Positions 27,989-36,382 of a stretch of 56,420 nt of DNA are shown here, piece after piece. Below the pieces are notes generated by a model, which did not search any database, was not told the DNA's origin, and was given only the letters and a program-made list of their open reading frames with translations. The stretch's first letter is position 1, and each line of letters starts with the position of its first letter. This stretch comes from Vallitalea okinawensis (lineage in GTDB: Bacteria; Bacillota; Clostridia; Lachnospirales; PQDH01), in NCBI RefSeq assembly GCF_002964605.1, contig NZ_PQDH01000018.1:1-56420 (forward strand), given 5' to 3'. The position numbers were made by a program, and so were the translations under genes.

Positions 27989-30270
27989 TATTCATCCCTC
28001 AGCCAATTTCTTAGTTTTATTGTTTCTTCATCTATTTCTATCAAAATAGCACCATCTGTTGATGTATTATAAAGGACAACGCCTTCTTTTTCAAGTCTTT
28101 TTACCACATCTTTATGAGGATGCCCGTAAACATTATCCAGTCCACAGCTAATTATACCTATTATTGGTTTTACTTTTTCTATAAACTCTTGCCCGGATGA
28201 GGTATTAGAACCATGATGAGCAACCTTCAAAATCTCATATCTACCAATTCCATTCTGTAGTAGTAAATCTTCTCCATTGTTTTCGATATCGCCTGTAAAC
28301 AGAATAGATATTTCATCTAAGTTGATACTCAAAACCATTGAGCTGTCATTGTTTGAAGGATAATTCGTATCCACATCTGGCGCTAAAACGTTGACATCTA
28401 AATCCTTACAATTCAAATTATCACCAGTTTCCATATATAAAGTTGTGACATTATTGACTTCAGCTTGGACAATAAGATCTCTCAGTAATTGATTCTCTTG
28501 AATTGGTTGCTTTGCTAAGAATAGATAATCCAGTTGTATTTCAGGAAGTAAAGCAATTATCCCTTGAATATGATCTTGATCTGTATGACTGACAAAAATA
28601 CCATCCACTTTTTTAACTCCCATATAATCTAAATAACTTTTTAAGATTTGTGCTCCCTTTTCTTTGCCGCCATCAATTATAAACGTATCACCATCGACAG
28701 TCCTTATAACAGCACTATCCCCTTGACCTACATCCAAAATAGTCACTTGGTGTCTTTTTGGTATCATTAATAAGCTAACACCTATCAATAAGCACATAAG
28801 GGCTCCTATTTGAGCATACTTATGAAAATTTTTCTTCAACAAACTTATTAAAATAAAAGCTAATAAAGCATAATAAGCAAAAACCATAATGACGTGTGGT
28901 TGCCCAAGTAAAAGGTAGCCAAAAGGCAAACCAGCTAGATAATTCCCAACTATCCCTATGCATTTAATGATATAATAAACGCCTCCGATTAAGAACCTCC
29001 CTAAACCAATCCATATGCTTCCTATACCTCCAGCAATAAAACTGATTATAATTAATACACTCATGATAGGGACGATGAATAGGTTCATGAATAAACCATA
29101 GATAGATACATGGTAAAAATGATAGGCAATTATTGGCCAAGTTAAAAGAAATGCCCCTAGGCTTGCACTGCATAGAGATAATAATTTAGACTGTATGTTA
29201 ACAAACTTGCTTAGAACTTGACTGGATAAGACTATACCTAGTAAAGCAATGAAGGATAGCTGAAATCCAATTTGATACAAACTAAAGGGATTTAATATCA
29301 GCATACAACAAGCTGCAACAGCAAGAGAGGTATATATATCACCACGACGTCCCAATAAGTTACCCATAACAATGACAGTAAACATAATAAAGGCTCTTTG
29401 GGTTGATACACTAAAACCTGTCATAACACCATAAAAAAAGATAACTACAAGCGTCAAAACGTAACCGTACGAGTCTTTTAGTCCAGTCTTTTTTAAAATC
29501 AAAAAAAAGCTATAGAAAATTAGCGTTATATGTAATCCTGATATAGCCAATACATGAATAATTCCTAACTCTCTAAATATGTCATAATAGCCTGAACCAC
29601 TCTCATATGAGCTCCCCATGATCATAGTTTTAACAACTGCCGCTTCCTCCTGAGGCAGCATAAGGTCAAAGGTATTGGCTAACGACGTTTTCATAACATT
29701 GAGTATATTGACTATCTTCCACTTCGTCTCAATAAATTCAAAACGTTCTGCATAAACCTTAAAAGAATGTCCTACAGATTTATAATAGGCCTGTTCATTG
29801 AATTCCCCTGGATTCCTAGATGGAGCAGGTAATTTTAATGTTCCATATACTTTATAACGATTACCTGGTCTTATTGCTTCTTCATCTTGAAGATAACAAA
29901 TAAAATACCTTGTTTTACCGGGTATTACTTTCCCCCTCAGTTGGTTAAGCTCCATGGTGCATTTAACCTTATCATCTTCATAAAATTTCTCAACATTGAT
30001 GACAGTAGCTTCAAGATGGGTTTCTCCTTCTTCTAGAATAGTTGCTACCTGACTATAGTCATACTCCATCACTAAGGTATAAAAAACACCTACAATAAAC
30101 AGGATAGGCATAAGAAAAAAACCTCGCCAAATATAACGTCGGTATAGACAATACATAGCAAGGTATAATAAAACTGTCATGATCACTATAAGATTTTTGG
30201 CTTGCGAAGCCATCCAAATACCCAAAATAAAAAATACTAAACTCCATAATAACGGACGCTTTACTTCCAT
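27988..30270 (-). CDS. comEC: DNA internalisation competence protein ComEC/Rec2
   Basis: 760 aa. It is the channel that carries single-stranded DNA across the membrane in transformation. It has N-terminal membrane helices, an OB-like domain (about 90-180), and a competence domain of many helices (VLAISGLHITLIFYSFFLIL, GFSVSTQRAFIMFTVIVMG). A C-terminal metallo-beta-lactamase domain has VTILDVGQGDSAVIRT, FVSHTDQDHIQGI, LLFTGDIE and VAHHGSNTSS. The full length is present with no break. Together with comEA it suggests a DNA-uptake capacity, although the pilus genes are not in the window. Confidence 0.95.
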   Translation of the reverse strand: MEVKRPLLWSLVFFILGIWMASQAKNLIVIMTVLLYLAMYCLYRRYIWRGFFLMPILFIVGVFYTLVMEYDYSQVATILEEGETHLEATVINVEKFYEDDKVKCTMELNQLRGKVIPGKTRYFICYLQDEEAIRPGNRYKVYGTLKLPAPSRNPGEFNEQAYYKSVGHSFKVYAERFEFIETKWKIVNILNVMKTSLANTFDLMLPQEEAAVVKTMIMGSSYESGSGYYDIFRELGIIHVLAISGLHITLIFYSFFLILKKTGLKDSYGYVLTLVVIFFYGVMTGFSVSTQRAFIMFTVIVMGNLLGRRGDIYTSLAVAACCMLILNPFSLYQIGFQLSFIALLGIVLSSQVLSKFVNIQSKLLSLCSASLGAFLLTWPIIAYHFYHVSIYGLFMNLFIVPIMSVLIIISFIAGGIGSIWIGLGRFLIGGVYYIIKCIGIVGNYLAGLPFGYLLLGQPHVIMVFAYYALLAFILISLLKKNFHKYAQIGALMCLLIGVSLLMIPKRHQVTILDVGQGDSAVIRTVDGDTFIIDGGKEKGAQILKSYLDYMGVKKVDGIFVSHTDQDHIQGIIALLPEIQLDYLFLAKQPIQENQLLRDLIVQAEVNNVTTLYMETGDNLNCKDLDVNVLAPDVDTNYPSNNDSSMVLSINLDEISILFTGDIENNGEDLLLQNGIGRYEILKVAHHGSNTSSGQEFIEKVKPIIGIISCGLDNVYGHPHKDVVKRLEKEGVVLYNTSTDGAILIEIDEETIKLRNWLRDE

Positions 30271-30302
30271 AATAACTACCTACTAGTCAGAAAATCTCTT
30301 AC

Positions 30303-31304
30303 CTATTTTTCTATAATATCTAAATTTCTAGAAAAAACTTTATCAAAATTCTCGATGCTGTTATATTTAGGTATCATAACACCGTCCACTAAAAACTGAA
30401 CTTGGTTAACAGTAGCTAAATCAGTTAAGGAGTTAACAATGGAGAATATAATTAATTCGTCACTAACCCTACTGGTTAATTGTCCTTGAACAAAGTTTTT
30501 ATTGAAGTCAATATAACATATACCATCACTTGTAAAAACTTCGTTAACTATAGATTCCTGTGGAATTGTTGCCTGTAACTCTGGGTCTGTTGGTCCTTTT
30601 ATGAGTTCTTCTAGTATAACTTGTGGAAGTGTTTGACCAAGCTCAAGTTGTACTTCACGGGTTTCTAGAACCAATGCTGTCCTATTTTTATTCGTAAAAT
30701 ATAGATTAATACTATGAGTTTCTGAATTAAGTAGATAATCATCACCCGTTATGATGATATCATTTTGATCTAAGTAACCGATAGGTTGACCGTTAGAATC
30801 CAATAACGGTTGACCATCTACAGTAATCTTAGCTGCATTAACATACTCAAATTGGATTAGACTCAAAACCACCGATGCTCGTAATAAAAGTGCTTCATTT
30901 GAATCCAGTTCATTAAAGTTAGAATTGTAATCAATAATAACGGATTTATTATCTTTGTTAAAATCCACTTTATTCATTTCAACGGTATCTGGAATACTTG
31001 GAAGTAAATTTGAATCAGCTAGATCAGTACTTAATAATTCTAGTACATTACTAATATTCGTTATGCTTCCATATCGATCTCTATCATACACAATCTCTTC
31101 TTCAACTAATTTAGTCTTTTCACTATTAATATAATATAAGATGATTGTTGATTCATCAACTATAGCTTCATTCTCAGCATCTTCCCCTACTATTTCATCT
31201 TGCTCAGCCTTAAACCTTAAATCTTCTTTGCACCCCATAAGGAACATCAAACTACACACTAATACCGAACTTAAAGTTAGTGTAAAAAATAACTTATGTT
31301 TCAA
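30303..31304 (-). CDS. GerMN-domain lipoprotein (GerM-like)
   Basis: About 333 aa. It has a lipoprotein signal (LTLSSVLVCSLMFLMGC, lipobox Cys near residue 25) and two GerMN domains (about 55-180 with VIIDYNSNFNELDSNEALLLRA, and 195-320 with ICYIDFNKNFVQGQ). B. subtilis GerM, with two such domains, links SpoIIIAH-SpoIIQ at the septum and is needed for sporulation and germination. I prefer the TTG at 31304, 8 nt after GGCGG, over the GTG at 31313, which abuts it. It lies between the histidine kinase and comEC genes. Confidence 0.88.
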   Translation of the reverse strand: MKHKLFFTLTLSSVLVCSLMFLMGCKEDLRFKAEQDEIVGEDAENEAIVDESTIILYYINSEKTKLVEEEIVYDRDRYGSITNISNVLELLSTDLADSNLLPSIPDTVEMNKVDFNKDNKSVIIDYNSNFNELDSNEALLLRASVVLSLIQFEYVNAAKITVDGQPLLDSNGQPIGYLDQNDIIITGDDYLLNSETHSINLYFTNKNRTALVLETREVQLELGQTLPQVILEELIKGPTDPELQATIPQESIVNEVFTSDGICYIDFNKNFVQGQLTSRVSDELIIFSIVNSLTDLATVNQVQFLVDGVMIPKYNSIENFDKVFSRNLDIIEK

Positions 31305-31374
31305 ATTTAACACCGCCTCTCTCTAGCTATGACATGGTACAATCTGATAAATTTTTTCATTTCCCTTACTTTGA

Positions 31375-32835
31375 TTATACCTTTTGACGTCGCAATGGTA
31401 TGGTTACATAAAAACGTGTACCTATACCTTCTTCACTGTCTAAAGAAATGCTCCCCTTATGCAAAAGTATAGATCGATGGGCTATTGATAAACCTAGCCC
31501 TGTTCCACCTGTAGCTCGATCTCTTGTTTTATCAACCCGATAAAAACGCTGAAAGAGTTTATCAAAATGATCTTCCGGTATCCCAATACCTGTATCTGTA
31601 ACAGTTATAAAGGCTTCATCATGGCCTGCATCCAGGGTTACAATAACTTTTCCTCTGTCCCTATTGTACTTAATACCATTTTCAATTAAGTTAGAAATTG
31701 CGAGTGTTATTTTCATTTCGTCAATATCAGCTTCAACTTGACGATTTGTTTCGAAAATTAAATCAATGTTTCTATTTTCGGCCAAAGGTTGTAAACGTTT
31801 AAGTATTTTCTCAACAAGTTCATTTAAGTTTAATTTGGTTATGTTAAGTACCTTTTCTTTTTCGTCTAAACGTACAAGGGTCAGTAAATCATTTATAATT
31901 GCAGTTTGTCTATCTATCTCGTTATTGATGTCATTTAAAAACTCTTTATATAACTCTTCTGGCACATTATCTTGTAACAATAAAGATTCAGTTAAGACTT
32001 TAATAGAACTTAAAGGAGTCTTCAACTCATGAGAAACATTAGAAACAAATTCAGATCGAGATTGATCAATATCGTATAACCTGTCCGTCATTTGATTGAA
32101 GGCTTTTCCTAACTCAGCAAATTCATCATTTTTCTTAATGTCCACCTTTTCATCTAAATGTCCTTTAGAAATATTCTTTATAGCTTTTAGCAGTTCGTGC
32201 AAAGGTTTTACAAATACACCAGTAAAATAGATATATAAAATAGCCACAATAATACCAATAATAATTAATAGATTAAATATAATATCTTGAATAACAGTTA
32301 TCATTGCATATATGTCCTTCAATGAAGAGGATACGATGACAACCCCATCAACTGCCCCAGTCTTGTTTGAAATAGGTGTAAAGACATTAACTACATCTTG
32401 AACATACTTAATACTCTCTTTATCTGAAAGAGCTTTAACAATTTCTTCATTAACAAGCAGCTTATTATTCTCAACCCGTTGAGTATCATAGATGACAGAA
32501 CCTTGATAATCTAATACCATAACCCGGATGTTATAAATATCACTGATATTATCAAGATCATCTTTTAATTCTCCTGAACCATTATGGAGATACCCATTTG
32601 CTTCTATATCTCTAGAAATATAGTTAGAATACCGCTTCAACTCTACTTCTTTTTCTTCACTAAAATAGATTTCTAAACTGGTATAAAGGATATTTGAAAA
32701 TACAAGTATGGAACTAAAATAAATGAAAATATAAACTAAAGTCATTTTGAACCTAAAAGAGCTGTACCACTTTACACCATCAGTCTTTAAAATAATAACC
32801 AACTCCCCATTTTGTGTAAATGTACATTGGATCAC
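31375..32835 (-). CDS. Two-component sensor histidine kinase (WalK/PhoR-like)
   Basis: Up to 486 aa. It has two membrane helices (about 33-55 and 180-203) around an extracellular sensor, then HAMP (FVKPLHELLKAIKNISKGHLDEKV), HisKA with phospho-His in SNVSHELKTPLSSIKVL, and HATPase with LIENGIKYN, DTGIGIPED and TGGTGLGLSIAH. There is no PAS domain, unlike classic WalK. The start is unclear: GTG 32835 overlaps the regulator gene by 56 bases, TTG 32802 touches its ribosome site, and ATG 32745 would drop the basic segment KWYSSFRFK. An ATT near 32796 has GGGGAG at good spacing. Confidence 0.88.
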   Translation of the reverse strand: MIQCTFTQNGELVIILKTDGVKWYSSFRFKMTLVYIFIYFSSILVFSNILYTSLEIYFSEEKEVELKRYSNYISRDIEANGYLHNGSGELKDDLDNISDIYNIRVMVLDYQGSVIYDTQRVENNKLLVNEEIVKALSDKESIKYVQDVVNVFTPISNKTGAVDGVVIVSSSLKDIYAMITVIQDIIFNLLIIIGIIVAILYIYFTGVFVKPLHELLKAIKNISKGHLDEKVDIKKNDEFAELGKAFNQMTDRLYDIDQSRSEFVSNVSHELKTPLSSIKVLTESLLLQDNVPEELYKEFLNDINNEIDRQTAIINDLLTLVRLDEKEKVLNITKLNLNELVEKILKRLQPLAENRNIDLIFETNRQVEADIDEMKITLAISNLIENGIKYNRDRGKVIVTLDAGHDEAFITVTDTGIGIPEDHFDKLFQRFYRVDKTRDRATGGTGLGLSIAHRSILLHKGSISLDSEEGIGTRFYVTIPLRRQKV

Positions 32836-33466
32836 TTGGATTAGGTTCTATCTTCTCTCTTAGTCGACGAACATGAACATCAACTGTTCTAACATCTCCT
32901 GGGTAATCATAACCCCAGACAACATCTAGAAGTTTTTCACGGCTGTATACCTTTCCAGGGTTCATTGCTAATAATTCCAATAAATCAAATTCTTTTGCTG
33001 TTAGATTAATTTCTTTTTCTTCAACAAAAACTCTACGACTATCAAAATCTAGTTTCAAGCTACCTATTTGTAATCCATGGTTATCTTTTTCTGTTTCTTT
33101 AGCATGAGTTCTTCTTAATACAGCCTTTATACGTGCCTTTAATTCTAAAATATTAAATGGCTTCGTCATGTAATCATCTGCACCATATTCAAGACCCATA
33201 ATTTTATCCATATCCTCACCTTTTGCAGTAAGCATAATAATTGGTAAGGTTGAAAATTCTCTAATCTGCTGACAAACGTTTAAACCATCTATCTTTGGAA
33301 GCATTAGATCAAGAACTAATAAATCATAGCTATTCTCTTTTACTAATTCTAATGCTGTTTCACCATCATATGCTACATCAACTTCCATACTATCTTGTTC
33401 AAGGCTGAATTTAATTCCTTTTACTATCAGCTTTTCATCATCTACAACTAAAACTTTCTTTGCCAT
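32780..33466 (-). CDS. OmpR-family response regulator (WalR/PhoP-like)
   Basis: 228 aa. The receiver domain has VLVVDDEKLIVKGI, phospho-Asp in LLVLDLMLPKIDG (near residue 53), ITLTA-like IIMLTAKGED and the Lys in YMTKPFN. The winged-helix output domain has EINLTAKEFDLLELLAMNPGKVY and VDVHVRRLREKIE. It pairs with the kinase directly downstream, overlapping or adjoining it. WalR and PhoP resemble each other; I cannot separate them, and the usual WalR neighbours (yycH, yycI, htrA) are missing. It follows comEA by 36 bases. Confidence 0.9.
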   Translation of the reverse strand: MAKKVLVVDDEKLIVKGIKFSLEQDSMEVDVAYDGETALELVKENSYDLLVLDLMLPKIDGLNVCQQIREFSTLPIIMLTAKGEDMDKIMGLEYGADDYMTKPFNILELKARIKAVLRRTHAKETEKDNHGLQIGSLKLDFDSRRVFVEEKEINLTAKEFDLLELLAMNPGKVYSREKLLDVVWGYDYPGDVRTVDVHVRRLREKIEPNPSDPMYIYTKWGVGYYFKD

Positions 33467-33502
33467 TTGATAGCCCCCTAACTTTATACTAAATTCTAAG
33501 AA

Positions 33503-34153
33503 CTACTTAGTAATTTCATTTTTAATACTTTCAAATGTAGCTTCACCAATACCATTGACATACTTTAATTCTTCAAGAGTTTGGAAAGCTCCATTTTCTT
33601 CACGATAATTAATAATCTTTGTTGCTGTGGATTCACCAATGCCTTTTAATGTCATTAATTCTATTTTACTTGCTGTATTAATATTAATCAACCCATCAAT
33701 GGTATCAATTTTAATATTATCTGCAATTAAATTCATTATTTCATTAGGATCATCACTTTTTGATGGAATATATATCTTCTGTCCATCTTTAATTTTTGCT
33801 GCTAGATTAATGTATTTCAAGTCTGCTTCATCTGATAAATCACCTGCAGCTTTAATAGCATCTTCAACTCGACTATCTTTTTCCAATGTATACACAACAT
33901 CTGGATGCGCAACTGCTCCTGAAACATGTACTTTAATTAATTCAATCTCTGATTCTTCTATTGGACTTATTTCTTGTATCTGAGATATATCTTCTCTATT
34001 ATTGGCTTCCATAGAATTTGAAGAACCTTCCTTTTCATCATTTGTATAAATCTTAATGTTTTTATCTATACTTATGATGTATGCAAAACAGCTAATGACA
34101 AAACCTATAACAAATACTGTAGTAATAATAACAGATTTGTTTGTATACTTCAA
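33503..34153 (-). CDS. comEA: Competence protein ComEA (SLBB + helix-hairpin-helix)
   Basis: 216 aa. It is a membrane-anchored double-strand DNA receptor. One N-terminal helix (about 10-30) is followed by an SLBB domain (LIKVHVSGAVAHPDVVYTL to KDGQKIYIPSK) and a C-terminal HhH pair (LININTASKIELMTLKGIGESTATKIINYR and LKYVNGIGEATFESIK) that binds DNA. I prefer the TTG at 34153, 6 nt after GGAGGGG, over the ATG at 34168 that precedes that site. It is first of a run through the two-component genes and gerMN gene to comEC and holA; comEA and comEC are normally adjacent. Confidence 0.9.
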   Translation of the reverse strand: MKYTNKSVIITTVFVIGFVISCFAYIISIDKNIKIYTNDEKEGSSNSMEANNREDISQIQEISPIEESEIELIKVHVSGAVAHPDVVYTLEKDSRVEDAIKAAGDLSDEADLKYINLAAKIKDGQKIYIPSKSDDPNEIMNLIADNIKIDTIDGLININTASKIELMTLKGIGESTATKIINYREENGAFQTLEELKYVNGIGEATFESIKNEITK

Positions 34154-34278
34154 AAAAATCCCCTCCATTTACATAAAAATTAAAATCCAATTAATACTTT
34201 TAACAATTTTGTCACATCTGAAGCTTTTATTTAAAGCGAATTTTTGATATACTGATTAAAGCAGAAAGGAGTTTTTAC

Positions 34279-35583
34279 ATGAAAAAAAGGATAGCTGCTA
34301 TTTTTTTTGTCTTCATATGTTTTTTTAATTTCTCATTTTCTATAAGCTATGCTGCTGCACCAGGTATTTCTGCTGGAGCTGCGATTTTAATGGATGCTGA
34401 AACCGGGGAGGTATTATATTCTAGAAATGCAGACAAAGTTCTTTATCCCGCCAGTATAACAAAGGTTATGACCGCTTTACTGGCTGCTGAAAAAGGTAAT
34501 CTGGATGATGTTGTAACGATGAGTTTTGAGGCTGTATTTAGTATAGAACGAGGTAGTAGTCATATTGCTTTAGATGTTGACGAAGAAATTACTTTAGAAC
34601 AAGCTTTAAATGGCTTATTATTAATGTCTGCTAACGATGCTGCAAATGGTATCGCTGAGTACATAGGTGGATCCATAGAAGGCTTTGCAGAAATAATGAC
34701 GAGTAAAGCTAAAGAATTAGGCGCTATGAATACTAACTTTGTTAATCCCCATGGCTTATATGATGAAAACCATTATACAACTGCTTATGATATGGCTTTA
34801 ATTGCTCGGGAAGCCTTAAAGTATAATACCTTTAGAAATATAATTAGCACAACGTCTTTTGAAATACCACCTACTAATAAACAAGAAGAAACCCGTTATC
34901 TTTATAATCAGCATAAGATGCTAGAAAATCCTGTACATCGCTCAACCTATTTTTTTGATGGTGTAATCGGCGGTAAAACTGGTTATACAGATCAATCTCA
35001 ACATACACTTGTCACTTATGCAGAACAGGATGGTACAACATTAATATGTGTTATTATGAATGCAGATACCCAAACCGTCATGTATACAGATACTGTCAAT
35101 CTCTTTAATTACGGTTTTAATGAAGTTTCTAAATTGCAGTTAAATAAAGCGCATCAAGTAGTTGACACACTTCCCATATATAATGACGTTGATGGCGAAG
35201 GTAAAGGTATGAATAAATTGGGTTATGTAGATGTTATTGCATTAGAAGAATTTATCTATTACGGAAATACTGAAATGTCAGAAGAAGATGTCATCAAAAA
35301 GTTATCTTTCGGTGATCCATTATTATCTCCTGTTTACAAAGATGAGCCAATCGGTGACTTGCAGTATATTTACCAAGGAACTGTTATCGGTTCAGTTCCA
35401 TTGGTTGCTGGACAAACTTATGAAAAAGTAGATACTTCTTTAATATCAACGCTGCAACAAGATATTTCTGTAACTCCCGATAATGGATATGTTGATATTA
35501 TTTATTTAGGTGTAATTATAATTGCGTTATTCTTTGCATTAATTTTATTATGGCGTATTATTAGACATGTGAGAAGGGGCTAA
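34279..35583 (+). CDS. D-alanyl-D-alanine carboxypeptidase (DacF-like)
   Basis: 434 aa. It has a signal peptide (residues 1-26, ending SYAAA), then a penicillin-binding S11 domain with SxxK in [14 protein letters not shown] (near 60), SxN in [15 protein letters not shown] and KTG in [17 protein letters not shown]-terminal domain and a membrane helix ([21 protein letters not shown]) with a basic tail follow. It trims the terminal D-Ala from peptidoglycan stem peptides; DacF of bacilli acts in the forespore. The ATG has AAAGGAG. Its stop overlaps the mgsA stop by 3 bases on the opposite strand. Confidence 0.92.
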   Translation: MKKRIAAIFFVFICFFNFSFSISYAAAPGISAGAAILMDAETGEVLYSRNADKVLYPASITKVMTALLAAEKGNLDDVVTMSFEAVFSIERGSSHIALDVDEEITLEQALNGLLLMSANDAANGIAEYIGGSIEGFAEIMTSKAKELGAMNTNFVNPHGLYDENHYTTAYDMALIAREALKYNTFRNIISTTSFEIPPTNKQEETRYLYNQHKMLENPVHRSTYFFDGVIGGKTGYTDQSQHTLVTYAEQDGTTLICVIMNADTQTVMYTDTVNLFNYGFNEVSKLQLNKAHQVVDTLPIYNDVDGEGKGMNKLGYVDVIALEEFIYYGNTEMSEEDVIKKLSFGDPLLSPVYKDEPIGDLQYIYQGTVIGSVPLVAGQTYEKVDTSLISTLQQDISVTPDNGYVDIIYLGVIIIALFFALILLWRIIRHVRRG

Positions 35584-36032
35584 AATTCCCTTCTTATTCT
35601 ATTTCCATAATCAATTATTTCACGTTCATATTCTTCTTTCATTAATTCGGATGTGAATAAGAAGTCTGCGGTGGCTATGTTCATAGCACATGGAATATCA
35701 TATAATACTGCTATACGAAGAAGTGCCTTAACATCAGGGTCATGTGGTTGAGCTTCTAATGGATCCCAGAAGAATACAATGAAATCTATATCACCTTCAA
35801 TAATTCTAGAACCAATTTGTTGGTCACCCCCAAGAGGTCCTGATTTAAATGTTGCTACAGGTAAGTTTGTTTCACCTGAGATCATAGTACCCGTTGTTCC
35901 TGTTCCAAATAAAAAATGTGTTCCTAAAACTTCTCTATTTCTTTTAACCCAATCAAGCAGGTCTTTTTTCCTTTTGTCATGAGCAACTAAAGCAATTTTC
36001 TTTTGCTGTCCCATTCTAACTTTTATTGACAT
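35580..36032 (-). CDS. mgsA: Methylglyoxal synthase
   Basis: 150 aa. It converts dihydroxyacetone phosphate to methylglyoxal and phosphate, a bypass when phosphate is low. Motifs are [47 protein letters not shown] (phosphate site) and [27 protein letters not shown] (catalytic Asp region). The ribosome site is AAAGGAG. It ends tail to tail with dacF, leaving no room for a separate terminator. The phosphate link is notable since a Pho-box promoter occurs 15 kb away. Confidence 0.96.
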   Translation of the reverse strand: MSIKVRMGQQKKIALVAHDKRKKDLLDWVKRNREVLGTHFLFGTGTTGTMISGETNLPVATFKSGPLGGDQQIGSRIIEGDIDFIVFFWDPLEAQPHDPDVKALLRIAVLYDIPCAMNIATADFLFTSELMKEEYEREIIDYGNRIRREF

Positions 36033-36234
36033 ATAAATTCTCCTTTCCTGAGAATATGCTGTTCAAAATAATTTTTTGTGACACAATAACATTGTAACGA
36101 AAAAAAAACAAAAAAACAACACAAAATTGTGAAGTTTAAGTTATGACCACTTTTTAATAGAACCTTATAGAGGATTTCCAGCGTCTCAAATAGATAAGAG
36201 TTCAATTAAGTCATTTTTGTGTTATAATCATTTA
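36033..36234. other. Intergenic region between mgsA and the nadE leader
   Basis: AT-rich and non-coding. It contains the mgsA upstream region and, at 36223-36228, a TATAAT with a weak TTCAAT 16 bases upstream, the probable nadE promoter. Confidence 0.5.
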
Positions 36235-36382
36235 TAATAGAGCTAAGGCATATTAATCAATAAATCATTAACTCGCTATATTTATGTCTTATGCCTTAAA
36301 TTTATACACATCTGGTAAATTCATAATTACACTAAAAGTTGTTATATGAATTTACCTCACATAAATTGAGGAGTGAATGTAA
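36235..36382 (+). promoter_or_regulatory. Structured leader of nadE, candidate cis-acting RNA
   Basis: Two hairpins can form. TAAGGCATA (36244-36252) pairs with TATGCCTTA (36290-36298), with an inner ATAAAT/ATTTAT. GGTAAATTCATA (36314-36325) pairs perfectly with TATGAATTTACC (36345-36356). CCTCA (36355-36359) can instead pair with TGAGG (36368-36372) in the ribosome site. I do not recognise it as a known riboswitch. Confidence 0.5.

Noticed and set aside
33627-33983. 118-aa plus-strand frame opposite comEA
   Set aside because: Antisense shadow of comEA, without start signals.
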